Shown: positions 8,807-17,451, counted from the stretch's first letter. The stretch: DNA of 64,000 nt from an uncultured Tropicimonas sp. (GCA_947497945.1 CANMIP010000028.1:1-64000), one strand, 5' to 3'. Numbers and translations: made by a program. Notes: generated from the letters alone by a model not told the origin.

Positions 8807-9166
8807 TCAGGACAGGCCACGCGGAGGCGGCGGATCGAACCCCCGGATCAAGCCCTTGGAGCTCTTGTCAGGTGCCAGGCCCGACAAGGCGCTCGTCTCA
8901 TAAGTCGGTTCGGGAATGGCTTGAAGCGCCACGACCGCCTGGAAAAAACAGTCCAGTCCCGGGTGGCAGTGATCGTCCTTGTCGAGGTCGGGTACGTCAT
9001 GATGATGCCCACCCTCGGCGGTCCGCTCATGCGAATGAGAGGTTTCATGGTCATTCGAAGAGTGGGATGGATCGGGGGCGGACAGTGATGGCTCGGCAAG
9101 CGCAAGGCACAAAAGCGCCGCGCAGACCCGATGCCAGAAACCTGCCGCGCCCCGACGCCCCATCAA
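8807..9166 (-). CDS. Small exported His-rich protein (DUF2946-like)
   Basis: 119 residues with a signal peptide (VCAALLCLALAEPSLSA), a His/Asp-rich stretch (HSSNDHETSHSHERT, GGHHHDVPDLDKDDHCHPG) and an ending RGFDPPPPRG. The His cluster, the CHPGLDC pair and the Arg-Pro-Pro ending resemble DUF2946-type proteins found in copper loci. It overlaps the upstream cytochrome c stop by 4 bp (ATGA). A metal-buffering role is inference. Confidence 0.65.
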   Translation of the reverse strand: MMGRRGAAGFWHRVCAALLCLALAEPSLSAPDPSHSSNDHETSHSHERTAEGGHHHDVPDLDKDDHCHPGLDCFFQAVVALQAIPEPTYETSALSGLAPDKSSKGLIRGFDPPPPRGLS

Positions 9167-9621
9167 TTGATCCCGTTCTCGCGCTGCAGTTCGCGTACGT
9201 AGAGCGTGATATAGGCCACCTCGCCGTCGGTAATGTCATCGACTGGAGGCATGTTGCCAAACTTCCAGTGATGTGCCCGGACACCGCTCTTCGCGGCGAG
9301 CTGGAAAGAGACATCGCCGTGGTGGCTCGGTTCGTAGACCTTGTGCACCAGCGGCGGCGCAACGCCGTTCTGACCGGCGGCGTTCGCTCCATGACATTCC
9401 GCACATTTGGCATCAAAGCCCTTCTTGCCGATCTTCGCATTGGCCGAAAGCTCGGCCGGGACGCGGACTGCCTCGATCGGCGCGCCCTCGGCAATCTTTG
9501 ATGTATCGGGCGGCGTCATCAAATGCCCAGCCGTTTCGGGTGGGTTCACGATCTGCATAACGAATACAGCTGCGCCGCCGAGCAATATCGCCACGATGCC
9601 AATCGGGAGTAACTTGTCCAT
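9163..9621 (-). CDS. Membrane-anchored monoheme cytochrome c with HH motifs
   Basis: 152 residues from the ATG at 9621, with an N-terminal membrane helix (LLPIGIVAILLGGAAVFVMQIV) and one haem site CAECH (FDAKCAECHGANAAGQNG). A conserved downstream block reads PPLVHKVYEPSHHGDVSF, then GVRAHHWKFGNMPPVDDI. The same block recurs in the cytochrome at 30727-31191, so the two are paralogues, each placed in a copper operon. The histidine pairs and the Met of FGNMP are candidate axial or copper ligands. Confidence 0.9.
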   Translation of the reverse strand: MDKLLPIGIVAILLGGAAVFVMQIVNPPETAGHLMTPPDTSKIAEGAPIEAVRVPAELSANAKIGKKGFDAKCAECHGANAAGQNGVAPPLVHKVYEPSHHGDVSFQLAAKSGVRAHHWKFGNMPPVDDITDGEVAYITLYVRELQRENGIN

Positions 9622-9673
9622 GTTTCGTTTGTTCCCTGTCCGCGTGCCCCGCAATGGAGCGCGTTTTTTCTTT

Positions 9674-10279
9674 TCAGATCAGCTTCACCTGCGTGCCGAC
9701 CTCAGCCAGCGCGAAGAGTTCTTCGATCTGTTCGTTATAAAGCCCGATGCATCCATTGGAGGATTTGCGGCCGATCTTGCGCGTGTCGTTGGTCCCGTGG
9801 ATCCGGTAATACTGCCACGAGAGATAGAGCGCGTGTGTTCCAAGCGGGTTGTCCGGCCCTGGCCCGACGAAATCCGGCCAGTCAGGGTTGCGCTGCTTCA
9901 TTGCCGGGGTCGGACGCCAGCTCGGCCCCTCGACCTTGCGGATCACTGACGTGCTGCCGAGCTTGGTGAGGTCATCGGAGAGGGGCACACTGGTTGGATA
10001 GACCTTTCGGATGCTTTCATCCTCAGACCAATATTGCAGCATCTTTGACGTGGTGTCCGACAGGATCACCCCGCCCTTGAGGCTGTCAAAATGGTCGCGC
10101 CAATCATGAATGCGAAACGACGAAACGTTTCTCTGAATGGCCGGGCTGGCAAGCCGGTCATCCGATATCGTCTGTGCTTTGAGAAGAGCCGGCGACGATA
10201 CAGCGAGGGCGCCGAACGCCCCGCCAATAATGAAATTGCGCCTGCCCAATCGGACAGATTGCCTGTTTTGCACTGCCAT
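9674..10279 (-). CDS. L,D-transpeptidase (YkuD domain), Tat-like signal
   Basis: 201 residues with an RRNFIIGGAFGALAVSS export signal and a C-terminal YkuD domain with the catalytic pattern HGTND...SSNGCIGL (cysteine nucleophile). These enzymes make 3-3 cross-links in peptidoglycan or tie lipoproteins to it. It is the first gene of the minus-strand operon that runs through the cytochromes and multicopper oxidase to dsbA, directly after a MerR-type promoter at 10310-10340. This is one of three YkuD proteins in the window. Confidence 0.9.
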   Translation of the reverse strand: MAVQNRQSVRLGRRNFIIGGAFGALAVSSPALLKAQTISDDRLASPAIQRNVSSFRIHDWRDHFDSLKGGVILSDTTSKMLQYWSEDESIRKVYPTSVPLSDDLTKLGSTSVIRKVEGPSWRPTPAMKQRNPDWPDFVGPGPDNPLGTHALYLSWQYYRIHGTNDTRKIGRKSSNGCIGLYNEQIEELFALAEVGTQVKLI

Positions 10280-10309
10280 GCCTCCGGGATTTTCCTGTTT
10301 CGCGCGAGC

Positions 10310-10340
10310 GTTGAACCACCTTCCAGCGCTGGAGGGTCAA
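10310..10340 (-). promoter_or_regulatory. CueR/HmrR-type operator for the ykuD-cytochrome-oxidase operon
   Basis: On the minus strand: TTGACC, a 19-bp spacer with the dyad CTCC-AGCGCT-GGAAGG, then TTCAAC as a weak -10. Geometry and dyad match the copA promoter. Confidence 0.78.
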
Positions 10341-10376
10341 CAGGGCGTCGATAACGAAACGGTGAACGGGCCGGTA

Positions 10377-10407
10377 TTGACCTTCCCGCGCCGGAAGGTG
10401 GCACGAA
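10377..10407 (+). promoter_or_regulatory. CueR/HmrR-type operator for the DUF2933-lipoprotein-dsbA-scsB operon
   Basis: On the plus strand: TTGACC, then ACCTTCC-CGCGCC-GGAAGGT, the most perfect dyad of the set, filling a 19-bp spacer. The expected -10 (CACGAA) is poor, so strict activator dependence is likely. It is back to back with the operator at 10310-10340. Confidence 0.78.
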
Positions 10408-10442
10408 CGCTGTTGTAAGCAAGCCGCGAAAGGGACAATACC

Positions 10443-10751
10443 TTGAAAGACAACGTGAAAGCCGGGAGCGGAAGCAAACTCGCACAGTATGGGATGTGGG
10501 CCTGCTGCATCGTCATGTTGGTTCCGGTCGGCGCCTACCTGCTGGCAGGCGGCGCAAGTGGCGGTACTTTGCAGACGATCACGGCATTCGCGCCGCTTTC
10601 CCTGTGCCTCGGCATGCACCTCGTGATGCACAAGATGATGGGGCGATCCTGCCACGGCCATTCCGACAAGACAGCTGAGGAGATCCCTGAAAAACCGGCA
10701 CTCCTCGAGCACAGACCGGACGTGAAGGGCAGATCAATCGCAGCGGAATGA
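10443..10751 (+). CDS. Small membrane protein, DUF2933-like
   Basis: 102 residues starting at a TTG at 10443 behind an AAAGGGA ribosome site. Two hydrophobic segments are visible; the second ends in PLSLCLGMHLVMHKMMGRSCHG, similar to the LLCVGMHFFMHGGHGGHG ending of the DUF2933 protein at 31409. His, Met and Cys in this motif could bind copper. The tail is longer than in DUF2933 proteins. It overlaps the next gene by ATGA, so translation is coupled. Confidence 0.7.
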   Translation: MKDNVKAGSGSKLAQYGMWACCIVMLVPVGAYLLAGGASGGTLQTITAFAPLSLCLGMHLVMHKMMGRSCHGHSDKTAEEIPEKPALLEHRPDVKGRSIAAE

Positions 10752-10999
10752 AAGCAATGATCTTCAGCAGCGCCCGTCGGCTGGCGCTGCTTCTGGGGCC
10801 GGTGGTGCTTGCCGGTTGCGCCACCAACGGTGTCTGCACCGGAGAGTTGCCGAAAACGCCGTTTGCCCGACAGAACCTCATGACGATTCCGGATGGATGC
10901 ACGGTGACGTCCTACGGCGTCGGTGGCGTAGCCCAACTCGACTGCGGGGGCGGAAGGATTGGATATGCCATCGCCGACACGTCGGGCGATAGCAACTAA
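10748..10999 (+). CDS. Small lipoprotein of unknown function
   Basis: 83 residues with a clear lipobox (VVLAGCATN, Cys about residue 24) and four further cysteines (VCTG, GCTV, LDCGGG). The protein would be acylated and sit in a periplasm-facing membrane leaflet. No family was recognised. It is coupled to the upstream DUF2933-like gene and lies just ahead of the DsbA/ScsB pair, so its cysteines may be clients of that pair. Confidence 0.75.
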   Translation: MKAMIFSSARRLALLLGPVVLAGCATNGVCTGELPKTPFARQNLMTIPDGCTVTSYGVGGVAQLDCGGGRIGYAIADTSGDSN

Positions 11000-11022
11000 T
11001 CGAACTGACAGGGGAATGCTTC

Positions 11023-11796
11023 ATGGGAGTTGATCGTCGGATGGTTCTGTCCGGCATTGTACTGGCGGCCGGAGGCTTCGCGGCCTGGAAATACGCGCCT
11101 GCCTTGTTCGAAGGACCGCTGGAGTTTGAGCCCATCGATGATCCGGCCGGGTTCCGCAAGATCGAGGGGGGCGACCGAAGCGCCGCGTTCGATCCGTTTG
11201 TCGGCCTGTCTTCGCAGGAGACGGATCCCAATGAAGCGATCGCAAAGGCGCGTGTCCGCGCCGATATCTGCTCTGCGCTCTATGGGGGCGAAGCCGGTGC
11301 GGCCGATGTCGTCCCGGTAGCCTCCTTTTCCGACTACTACTGTCCCTATTGCCGCGTTCAGACGCAGAAACTGGTAGAGATCGAAGAGCGATCCAGCGGC
11401 GGAGTAAAGGTCGTCTGGCATGAACTGCCGCTTCTCGGTGAGACCTCCGATCTGGCCGCAAAGGCTGCCCTGGCGGCGAAACGTCAGGGCGCGTATGTCG
11501 CCTTTCACAAACGGCTCATGAAATCGGCTTTCCGCGCCTCTCCGGAGTATTTGCGCATCCTTGCCAAGGATATCGGCATCGACCATGACCGCATGATTGC
11601 CGACATGGCCAGTCAAAGCGTTCAGGACGAACTACATGACAGCGCGGCGCTCGCGGGGATATTTGCCTTTGTCGGAACACCGGCGCTGGTCATCGGAAAG
11701 ACCGTCATCCAGGGTCAGATAAGCGACCGCAGGATCGAGCAGCTGATCGAACTGGAACGCAGCGAGGGGATCTCGGGAATATGTTCAACCGCCTGA
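11023..11796 (+). CDS. DsbA-family thiol oxidoreductase, ScsC-like
   Basis: 257 residues with an N-terminal anchor or signal (MVLSGIVLAAGGFAAW), a stalk, and a thioredoxin domain with CPYC (FSDYYCPYCRVQTQK) and the cis-proline loop FVGTPALVIG. Its stop overlaps the scsB start by 16 nt. In Scs loci of Salmonella and Caulobacter the membrane reductase ScsB keeps a periplasmic ScsC-type partner reduced, and the close coupling here suggests the same pairing. Confidence 0.88.
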   Translation: MGVDRRMVLSGIVLAAGGFAAWKYAPALFEGPLEFEPIDDPAGFRKIEGGDRSAAFDPFVGLSSQETDPNEAIAKARVRADICSALYGGEAGAADVVPVASFSDYYCPYCRVQTQKLVEIEERSSGGVKVVWHELPLLGETSDLAAKAALAAKRQGAYVAFHKRLMKSAFRASPEYLRILAKDIGIDHDRMIADMASQSVQDELHDSAALAGIFAFVGTPALVIGKTVIQGQISDRRIEQLIELERSEGISGICSTA

Positions 11797-13889
11797 TCGC
11801 AATCCTCGGCCTGGCTGGCTTGGCCGTGGGCCTTCTTCTTGATGCGCCGGGTGCCCGTGCTGCGACTTCCGCTCCGCACAGCTCTCCGGCCGTCGAGGCA
11901 AGGTTGATTGCGGCAGAAGACGGAGTAACGATCGGCACGCAATCCATTTCGGCCGCGCTGGATATCAAGTTGGGCGAGGGCTGGAAGACCTATTGGCGCT
12001 CGCCGGGCGAAGTAGGCATTCCTCCGGAGATCACCTGGTCGGGGTCCCAAAACCTTGCGGAGGCCGAGATCCTCTGGCCGGCGCCGAAACGGTTTCGCGC
12101 CTTCGGCATCGAGAACTTCGGCTATGAGAAGGAAGTTGCGCTGCCGCTTCGGATCACGTTGGAGCGCAGCGGTGAGCCGGTATCGCTCCGTGCCGCCGTG
12201 AACCTGCTTGTCTGCTCCGACATCTGTGTTCCCGAGATCTTCGAACTGTCGCTGGAACTTCCCAGGGGCGATGGGATCGACGATCAATCTGCGGCGCAGA
12301 TCGCAAAGTTCGCCGCCAAGGTTCCCGACGACGGAACCGGCAGCGAAATCGACGTCACCGCCGCCTACATTTCCGAGGACAGCACTGCGCTCGTCCTCGC
12401 GGCCCGCAGCGAAAGCGGGTTTGCCGCGCCGGATGTCTTCCCTGAACTGGGGCCGGAAGTGGCTTTCGGCGCTCCCGACATCCGACTTGGCGATGGTGGC
12501 CGGACGCTCTGGGGCAATGTGCCAATCCTCTATGCCGGCTCGACCCTGCCGGAACTTCGTGTAACCATCACCGACGGGGCACGAGCTGCGACGCAATCGC
12601 CAGCGCTCGCTGACGCCGCGCCAAAGCCGCCATTCACATTGCGTGCCGCCGTTCCGGGGCTGGGGGACGTTCTGGCGATCACAATCGTCGCCTTCCTTGG
12701 CGGGTTGATCCTGAACGTCATGCCCTGTGTACTGCCGGTTTTGTCTATCAAGCTCAGCTCGGCTCTCAAGTCCGGCGGCCAGTCGCGGGCGCGGATCCGC
12801 TCAGGGTTTCTGGCTTCTGCCCTGGGTGTGCTCACCTTCATGTGGGCGCTGGCCGCTGTCACATTGCTGCTGCGCAGCCTTGGACTGTCGGTCGGATGGG
12901 GGCTGCAATTCCAGAACCCGAGCTTTCTCACGGTCATGTTCCTGATCCTGGCCCTTTTTGCGGCCAACCTTTTCGGAGCTTTCGAAATCAACCTCCCGTC
13001 GTCCCTTCAGACGCGACTGGCGCGCGCGGACGGGGCACCCGGCCATATGGGCGACTTCGCTACCGGGGCCTTTGCGGCTGTTCTCGCAACGCCCTGCTCG
13101 GCACCGTTCCTTGGCACGGCGGTCGCCTTTGCACTCGCAGGGAGGGACATCGACATTCTGGTGATCTTCACCGCACTCGGTCTTGGCCTCGCAACACCCT
13201 ATCTGCTGGTGGCCACCCGCCCAGGGCTGGTTTCGCGAATGCCCAAACCCGGCCCGTGGATGGTCAGGGTGAAGGCAATTCTGGGCGCGATGCTGGCTCT
13301 CACGGCGATTTGGTTGCTATGGGTGTTGATTGGCGTTGCCGGACCGCGGACCACCATCCTTGTGACCTTGGGCACGCTCGTGCTGGTCACAGGCTTTTCG
13401 TTCGGCCGGTTTCATGGGCGCACCGGAGCGATAGTCGCGGCCCTCGTGGCTGTGACGGTGATGATTGGGCCCGGCTTCCTGTCGGCACCGGCTCCGGCCG
13501 CCGCCCCGGCCGGCACGACCAACTGGGTGGCCTTCGATCGTGCCGAGATTGCCCGGCTTGTGTCTACCGGCAAGACAGTGTTCGTCGATGTGACTGCCGA
13601 CTGGTGCCTGACCTGCAAGGCCAACAAGGCGCTGGTTCTGGATCGTGACCCTGTCGCCACCGCGTTGGACACACCGGCGGTGGTCCCCATGCAAGCCGAC
13701 TGGACCCGGCCCGACGAGCGGATCTCCCGCTATCTCGAAAGCTTCGGCCGGTTCGGCATCCCCTTCAATGCTGTCTACGGGCCTGCCGCGCCGGAAGGGA
13801 TCGTTCTCTCCGAACTGCTGAGCAGTCAGGAGGTGCTTGAGGCGCTCGCACGCGCGTCCAGCGGTAGTGAACTTACCCGCGCCGAGTGA
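11781..13889 (+). CDS. scsB: ScsB/DsbD-like membrane thiol reductase
   Basis: 702 residues in three parts. The exported N-terminal part has a cysteine pair in NLLVCSDICVPE (about residue 145). The central membrane part has helices with NVMPCVLPVLSIK and ATPCSAPFLG, the two redox cysteines of the DsbD core. The C-terminal thioredoxin domain has DWCLTCK. Electrons would pass from cytosolic thioredoxin through the membrane to periplasmic partners such as the adjacent DsbA-like protein. The large N-terminal domain fits ScsB (suppressor of copper sensitivity) better than short CcdA. A strong hairpin spans the stop codon. Confidence 0.92.
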   Translation: MFNRLIAILGLAGLAVGLLLDAPGARAATSAPHSSPAVEARLIAAEDGVTIGTQSISAALDIKLGEGWKTYWRSPGEVGIPPEITWSGSQNLAEAEILWPAPKRFRAFGIENFGYEKEVALPLRITLERSGEPVSLRAAVNLLVCSDICVPEIFELSLELPRGDGIDDQSAAQIAKFAAKVPDDGTGSEIDVTAAYISEDSTALVLAARSESGFAAPDVFPELGPEVAFGAPDIRLGDGGRTLWGNVPILYAGSTLPELRVTITDGARAATQSPALADAAPKPPFTLRAAVPGLGDVLAITIVAFLGGLILNVMPCVLPVLSIKLSSALKSGGQSRARIRSGFLASALGVLTFMWALAAVTLLLRSLGLSVGWGLQFQNPSFLTVMFLILALFAANLFGAFEINLPSSLQTRLARADGAPGHMGDFATGAFAAVLATPCSAPFLGTAVAFALAGRDIDILVIFTALGLGLATPYLLVATRPGLVSRMPKPGPWMVRVKAILGAMLALTAIWLLWVLIGVAGPRTTILVTLGTLVLVTGFSFGRFHGRTGAIVAALVAVTVMIGPGFLSAPAPAAAPAGTTNWVAFDRAEIARLVSTGKTVFVDVTADWCLTCKANKALVLDRDPVATALDTPAVVPMQADWTRPDERISRYLESFGRFGIPFNAVYGPAAPEGIVLSELLSSQEVLEALARASSGSELTRAE

Positions 13890-13902
13890 TCCCGGCGCGG
13901 GT
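13875..13902 (+). terminator. Hairpin at the end of scsB
   Basis: A perfect 10-bp stem (ACCCGCGCCG / CGGCGCGGGT) with an 8-nt loop that includes the scsB stop codon. Only three T residues follow, so it is a weak intrinsic terminator or a shared barrier between scsB and the convergent cytochrome gene. Confidence 0.6.
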
Positions 13903-13909
13903 TTCAACA

Positions 13910-14395
13910 TCACCGAAAAGCCGCCATTCCCGGCAATCCAGCTTGAATCGCGCCTTTGTCCTCAGGCCAGTGCTTCTTCACGAAGCCGAGGATCGCCACA
14001 ATATCCGAGTCCGTCAGCACCCCGTCAAAGGCAGGCATGTCGCTCTCGTAGCCCGGCACGACGGCATCGATACCCAGCTTTGTCATCGCGAATAGATCCG
14101 GATCGGAATGAGTGAAACTGTGGCCGGTGCCGTCCTGCGGCGGAGCCGGCATGCGCCCGCTCTCCAGTCGGCGGCGCCAGTTGGGCGCGCCTTCGCGGTT
14201 CACGCCATGGCAATCTGCGCAATACTCGCCATAGAGTGCCTCTCCTTGCAGGATCGCAGCATCCGGAACGGGTTCGCCAAGGAAGGTCACCTCTTCGGCA
14301 AGGGATGGACCTGACACCGCCCCCGAACAGATCGCGGCCAACAGAACGCCCCCGGTCGCCTTGCGGCAACCGGGAAAGACGCCGAGGCTATTCAT
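13910..14395 (-). CDS. Exported monoheme cytochrome c
   Basis: 161 residues with a signal sequence (GVLLAAICSGAVSGPSLA) and one haem site CADCH (GEYCADCHGVNREG), followed by a DMPAFDGVLTDSDIVAILGFVKKHWP tail whose Met is the likely axial ligand. It is the intact counterpart of the frameshifted cytochrome at 5345-5861. Its start overlaps the DUF411 stop by about 8 bp, so the two are in one operon. Confidence 0.9.
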   Translation of the reverse strand: MNSLGVFPGCRKATGGVLLAAICSGAVSGPSLAEEVTFLGEPVPDAAILQGEALYGEYCADCHGVNREGAPNWRRRLESGRMPAPPQDGTGHSFTHSDPDLFAMTKLGIDAVVPGYESDMPAFDGVLTDSDIVAILGFVKKHWPEDKGAIQAGLPGMAAFR

Positions 14396-14807
14396 TCGAA
14401 TAGACCTTTATCCCGTCTGATCCGTAGGAATAGACCTTGAGCGTTCCGTACTTCTCGCGCGCCATGCCCGGCGAGTTCTGGGGCATGCCCGGCAAGATCA
14501 GTCCCGTGATGTTCGGCCTCTCCTTCAGAAGCCGGGCGATGATCTCCTCGGGGATATGGCCGTGCACTTCGTAACCACCTATCTCGGAATGATGGCAGGA
14601 AAGGCCCTTTTGCGGCACACCGGCCGCCATCGCCCGTTCGGTAACATTGGGGTCGTTGACGATCTTCACGTCATAGCCACGGTCTTCCATGTATTCAGCC
14701 CAAAGGCCGCAGCAGCCGCAACTGGGGTCGCGATAGACAGTGACCGGTTCGGAGGCGAGAGCAGGGGTTGCGATCAGGGCAAGAGCGGCGAGGGTGATTT
14801 TCTTCAT
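14388..14807 (-). CDS. DUF411 periplasmic metal-binding protein
   Basis: 139 residues. Two ATG codons are in frame at 14813 and 14807; the second is better spaced from AGGAG (8 nt). A signal peptide (MKKITLAALALIATPALA) is followed by the DUF411 signature YRDPSCGCCGLWAEYM, then GLSCHHSEIGGYEVHGHIP and LPGMPQNSPGM. DUF411 proteins are common in copper-resistance loci and the Cys, His and Met residues are likely Cu ligands. A paralogue lies at 42912-43367. Confidence 0.9.
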   Translation of the reverse strand: MKKITLAALALIATPALASEPVTVYRDPSCGCCGLWAEYMEDRGYDVKIVNDPNVTERAMAAGVPQKGLSCHHSEIGGYEVHGHIPEEIIARLLKERPNITGLILPGMPQNSPGMAREKYGTLKVYSYGSDGIKVYSNE

Positions 14808-14820
14808 TTTCATTACTCCT

Positions 14821-15750
14821 TCAGAGGATCGCGGAGGCGACCCAGGACTGGCCGCCATCTCGGCTGTGGAAAAGGTCGGCCGGCGTAGCAGCGACGAGTG
14901 TGTCGGCGTCAGAGGGATCAACGGCCAGGGCGGTTGCCACGAAGGGAGCGGCTTTGGACCAGATCACGCCGCCATCCGCCGACGCCCAGACGCCCGAAGG
15001 CAGGGCTGCATAGAGCCGTTCCGGCGACGCTGCACAGGAAACCAGAGCATCGACGGACTCGCCTTCCGGCAGCGGCATGACGGTCGGGGCCTTCTCGCCC
15101 TCGACAAGCGCGTCCAGCGCACCTTGCGGCTGCACATCCTGCCAGCGGCAGAAGCAATCCGGCACGCGCTGTAGCCCCGCAGTTGTCCCGGCATAGAGCC
15201 ATATGCCGCCCATGCCGCTGGCAAGATCGACCGAAGCCAGTGTTCGCACGTCCTGCTCGCTCCCCGAGAGAAACGGGCGATCCATCACGAATTCCCAGGA
15301 TTCGCCGGCGTCTTCGCTGCGCCAGAGGCCATCTCCGGAAATAGCGGCATAGAGCGTGCTCGGTTGCAGAGCCGAAACGGCGAGCGTATTGAGCGTCCGA
15401 TCAGGTAGTCCCTTTCCATGCCGTCGCCAGCTCTGGCCGTAATCCTCCGACAATTCGACCCTGCCGCCCTCGACCGAAACGAACAGGCGTCTGGGTGTTG
15501 CGGGATGGCTGGTTACGGCCACCGCCTGCCCGCCCGGGTCCGGTATGGTCGTCCAGGTCGCCCCCTGGTTCGAACTGCGCAAGGATCGGTCGCCGAAGGC
15601 AAAGACATCTCCCCCGGAGAACGTGAGTCCCGTGACAGTTCTTCCCGCTGGCTGGGCCCATAACCCCGGAGTTTGTGTGGCAGCCCAGAGCCCTACGGCG
15701 GACCCGATGAAGGTACGCCGGGACATCCGGGCGGAATGATGGTCTGACAT
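14821..15750 (-). CDS. Tat-exported BNR/YCF48-like beta-propeller protein
   Basis: 309 residues with a twin-arginine signal (MSRRTFIGSAVGLW; the alternative start at 15726 is nearer the signal). Repeated asp-box motifs are visible: SSNQGATWTT, SEDYGQSWRR, SEDAGESWEF, SADGGVIWSK and SRDGGQSWVA. This is a sialidase-like or YCF48-like propeller without visible catalytic residues of a sialidase. Related propellers occur next to metal-resistance genes, but no function can be assigned. It sits ahead of DUF411 and a cytochrome c. Confidence 0.8.
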   Translation of the reverse strand: MSDHHSARMSRRTFIGSAVGLWAATQTPGLWAQPAGRTVTGLTFSGGDVFAFGDRSLRSSNQGATWTTIPDPGGQAVAVTSHPATPRRLFVSVEGGRVELSEDYGQSWRRHGKGLPDRTLNTLAVSALQPSTLYAAISGDGLWRSEDAGESWEFVMDRPFLSGSEQDVRTLASVDLASGMGGIWLYAGTTAGLQRVPDCFCRWQDVQPQGALDALVEGEKAPTVMPLPEGESVDALVSCAASPERLYAALPSGVWASADGGVIWSKAAPFVATALAVDPSDADTLVAATPADLFHSRDGGQSWVASAIL

Positions 15751-15841
15751 TTCAAGATTGTCCGATGTGAATGGCCGGGACCACGCTATGGCGTTACCCG
15801 AAGCCGATCGCTTTACATGCGCCGGAACTCGGCGCGGCGGA

Positions 15842-16183
15842 TTACATCAGAATGCGTGAACGCGGCGGCGTGAAGGCCGGTGGGTCTGCCCTACTCTCGT
15901 TCCTTGCCGTGGAATGGGCCCGAGGCAGCGCGCGAGGCTCTGCCGATCCGTCCCACATGGCCGGTAGCGCCGCCAATGTCAGTGAGGCACATCCGTCCGA
16001 GCAACCTGCCCCGGCGTGACCGTCCGAACCCGGACAATCGTCGCAAATCGCATCGGCCATGGCACTATGCTCATCCACCAAAATTTGCGACGCCATCGCA
16101 CCCACAGACCCGGCCTGCGCGACCGTGCCGACGGCGAAAGCCAGCAACAGGGTGATGCACAGGGTTCTGAGCAGACGGGACAT
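15842..16183 (-). CDS. Small exported Cys-rich protein (DUF2946-like)
   Basis: About 113 residues from the ATG at 16183 (16189 is also possible). The signal peptide (LCITLLLAFAVGTVAQA) is followed by a Cys/His segment ICDDCPGSDGHAGAGCSDGCASL and an ending with DPPAFTPPRS. This layout resembles DUF2946-type proteins in copper loci and the protein at 8807. The long N-terminal extension available upstream is unlikely to be translated. Confidence 0.6.
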   Translation of the reverse strand: MSRLLRTLCITLLLAFAVGTVAQAGSVGAMASQILVDEHSAMADAICDDCPGSDGHAGAGCSDGCASLTLAALPAMWDGSAEPRALPRAHSTARNESRADPPAFTPPRSRILM

Positions 16184-16400
16184 GGGCATTTTTATGCGGT
16201 TTCGTGACTGGAATGTCGATAGGACAACTTGGTCGGAGACCTGTGTGGCGGCGCCACAATCCCCCCGGCCTGGGTTCTCAGTCCTGGACCAAAACGCACG
16301 AACCTTTGATCCGAAAGCCTTAGGTCCGGGATTGCTTGCTTTGGGCAGGTTGAGCACCATGGAGGCTCCGGTTTGGTCCCTTTTCAACAAGGATTTAGGC

Positions 16401-17066
16401 ATGCTGACACGACGCCATTTCATCGTTTCCTCCGCGGCGATGTTTTCGACACCGATTGTTCCCGCCGTGACAAGCACCGCGTCGGCCGCCCCGTCAGACT
16501 GGTCCGCGTGGGATGCCCAGGTGACGCCGGCAAATTACGATCCCGCCGTTTCAAATCCCTGGGGATTGCATCCACGTCTCCTGCCACGCCTTGTCGAGAC
16601 CAACAGAAGCCTTGTTGCAGGCGATATTCACGTGGATGCCGTGGCACGATACCTCTACCACATTCAGCCCGACGGCACCGCGATGCGCTACGGCGTCGCC
16701 ATCGGTCGTGGTGACCTGTATGAACCGGGCACGTATACCATCCGGCGCAAAGCCAAGTGGCCGTCCTGGACACCTACCGCGAACATGATCCAACGCGAGC
16801 CCGAGATTTACGCCAAGTTCGCAGATGGGCAGCCACCCGGTCCCGACAATGCGCTCGGTTCACGGGCGCTCTATCTCTATGTGGGCTCGCGCGATACATA
16901 CCTGCGCATTCACGGAACACCACTTCCGCGCTCCATCGGATCACGCGCATCTTCAGGATGCGTGCGCATGGTGATGCCGCATATCAACGGATTGTATGAC
17001 TTCGTGGATGTTGGTGCGACAGCCATTCTTTATCCCGGAGAGGAATCGCTCACCGCGCGCAGTTGA
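16401..17066 (+). CDS. L,D-transpeptidase (YkuD/ErfK-like), Tat-like signal
   Basis: 221 residues from the ATG at 16401 (MLTRRHFIVSSAAMFSTPIV export signal). The YkuD domain ends with the catalytic pattern IHGTPLPRSIGSRASSGCVRM. It follows the ErfK/YbiS family layout (RYLYHIQPDGTAMRYGVAIGR substrate-side strands). These enzymes form 3-3 cross-links or attach lipoproteins to peptidoglycan in the periplasm. The gene stands alone on the plus strand, divergent from the operon starting at 16183. Confidence 0.92.
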   Translation: MLTRRHFIVSSAAMFSTPIVPAVTSTASAAPSDWSAWDAQVTPANYDPAVSNPWGLHPRLLPRLVETNRSLVAGDIHVDAVARYLYHIQPDGTAMRYGVAIGRGDLYEPGTYTIRRKAKWPSWTPTANMIQREPEIYAKFADGQPPGPDNALGSRALYLYVGSRDTYLRIHGTPLPRSIGSRASSGCVRMVMPHINGLYDFVDVGATAILYPGEESLTARS

Positions 17067-17146
17067 TCCGGATCGAACCAAGACCTTCAGTCTGCCAATC
17101 GAAAGCGAAGCCCGTGCTGGTTTGCGGGCGCACTACGGGTCCAGCA

Positions 17147-17419
17147 CTATCTTGTACAGATGGGCCGCCCATCTGCCGTCCGTACCGGAAGGTAGGTTGT
17201 TTCCACGGGACCGATCCACTGGTACCAGTAACAGCCATCCTCCGGCTGAACTCGAACCGATGTGAGATCCTGATGCGGCGCGGCTATTGCCAGCACCTCT
17301 TCGGGCAATTCCTCGACATCGTCCGGGGCGCCCCCTGAGATTTCGGCATCGGGCACGGTGGCACAAGCAGACAGAACCAGCATCGCCGAAGCCGCCGGCC
17401 AGAATTTCATCAATCTCAT
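17147..17419 (-). CDS. Small lipoprotein of unknown function
   Basis: 90 residues with a lipobox (AMLVLSACATV). The rest has two further cysteines near the end (EDGCYWYQWIGP and RPICTR). No family was recognised. It lies downstream of the ccm genes on the same strand but behind a hairpin, and is convergent with the L,D-transpeptidase. Confidence 0.75.
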   Translation of the reverse strand: MRLMKFWPAASAMLVLSACATVPDAEISGGAPDDVEELPEEVLAIAAPHQDLTSVRVQPEDGCYWYQWIGPVETTYLPVRTADGRPICTR

Positions 17420-17451
17420 GAGAGCGTCTCCGTCATTTCCTCATTCGTCAC

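Noticed and set aside
17180-17195. CCGGAAGGTAGG resembling a CueR half-site
   Set aside because: It is inside a lipoprotein coding region and lacks the TTGACC and the other arm.
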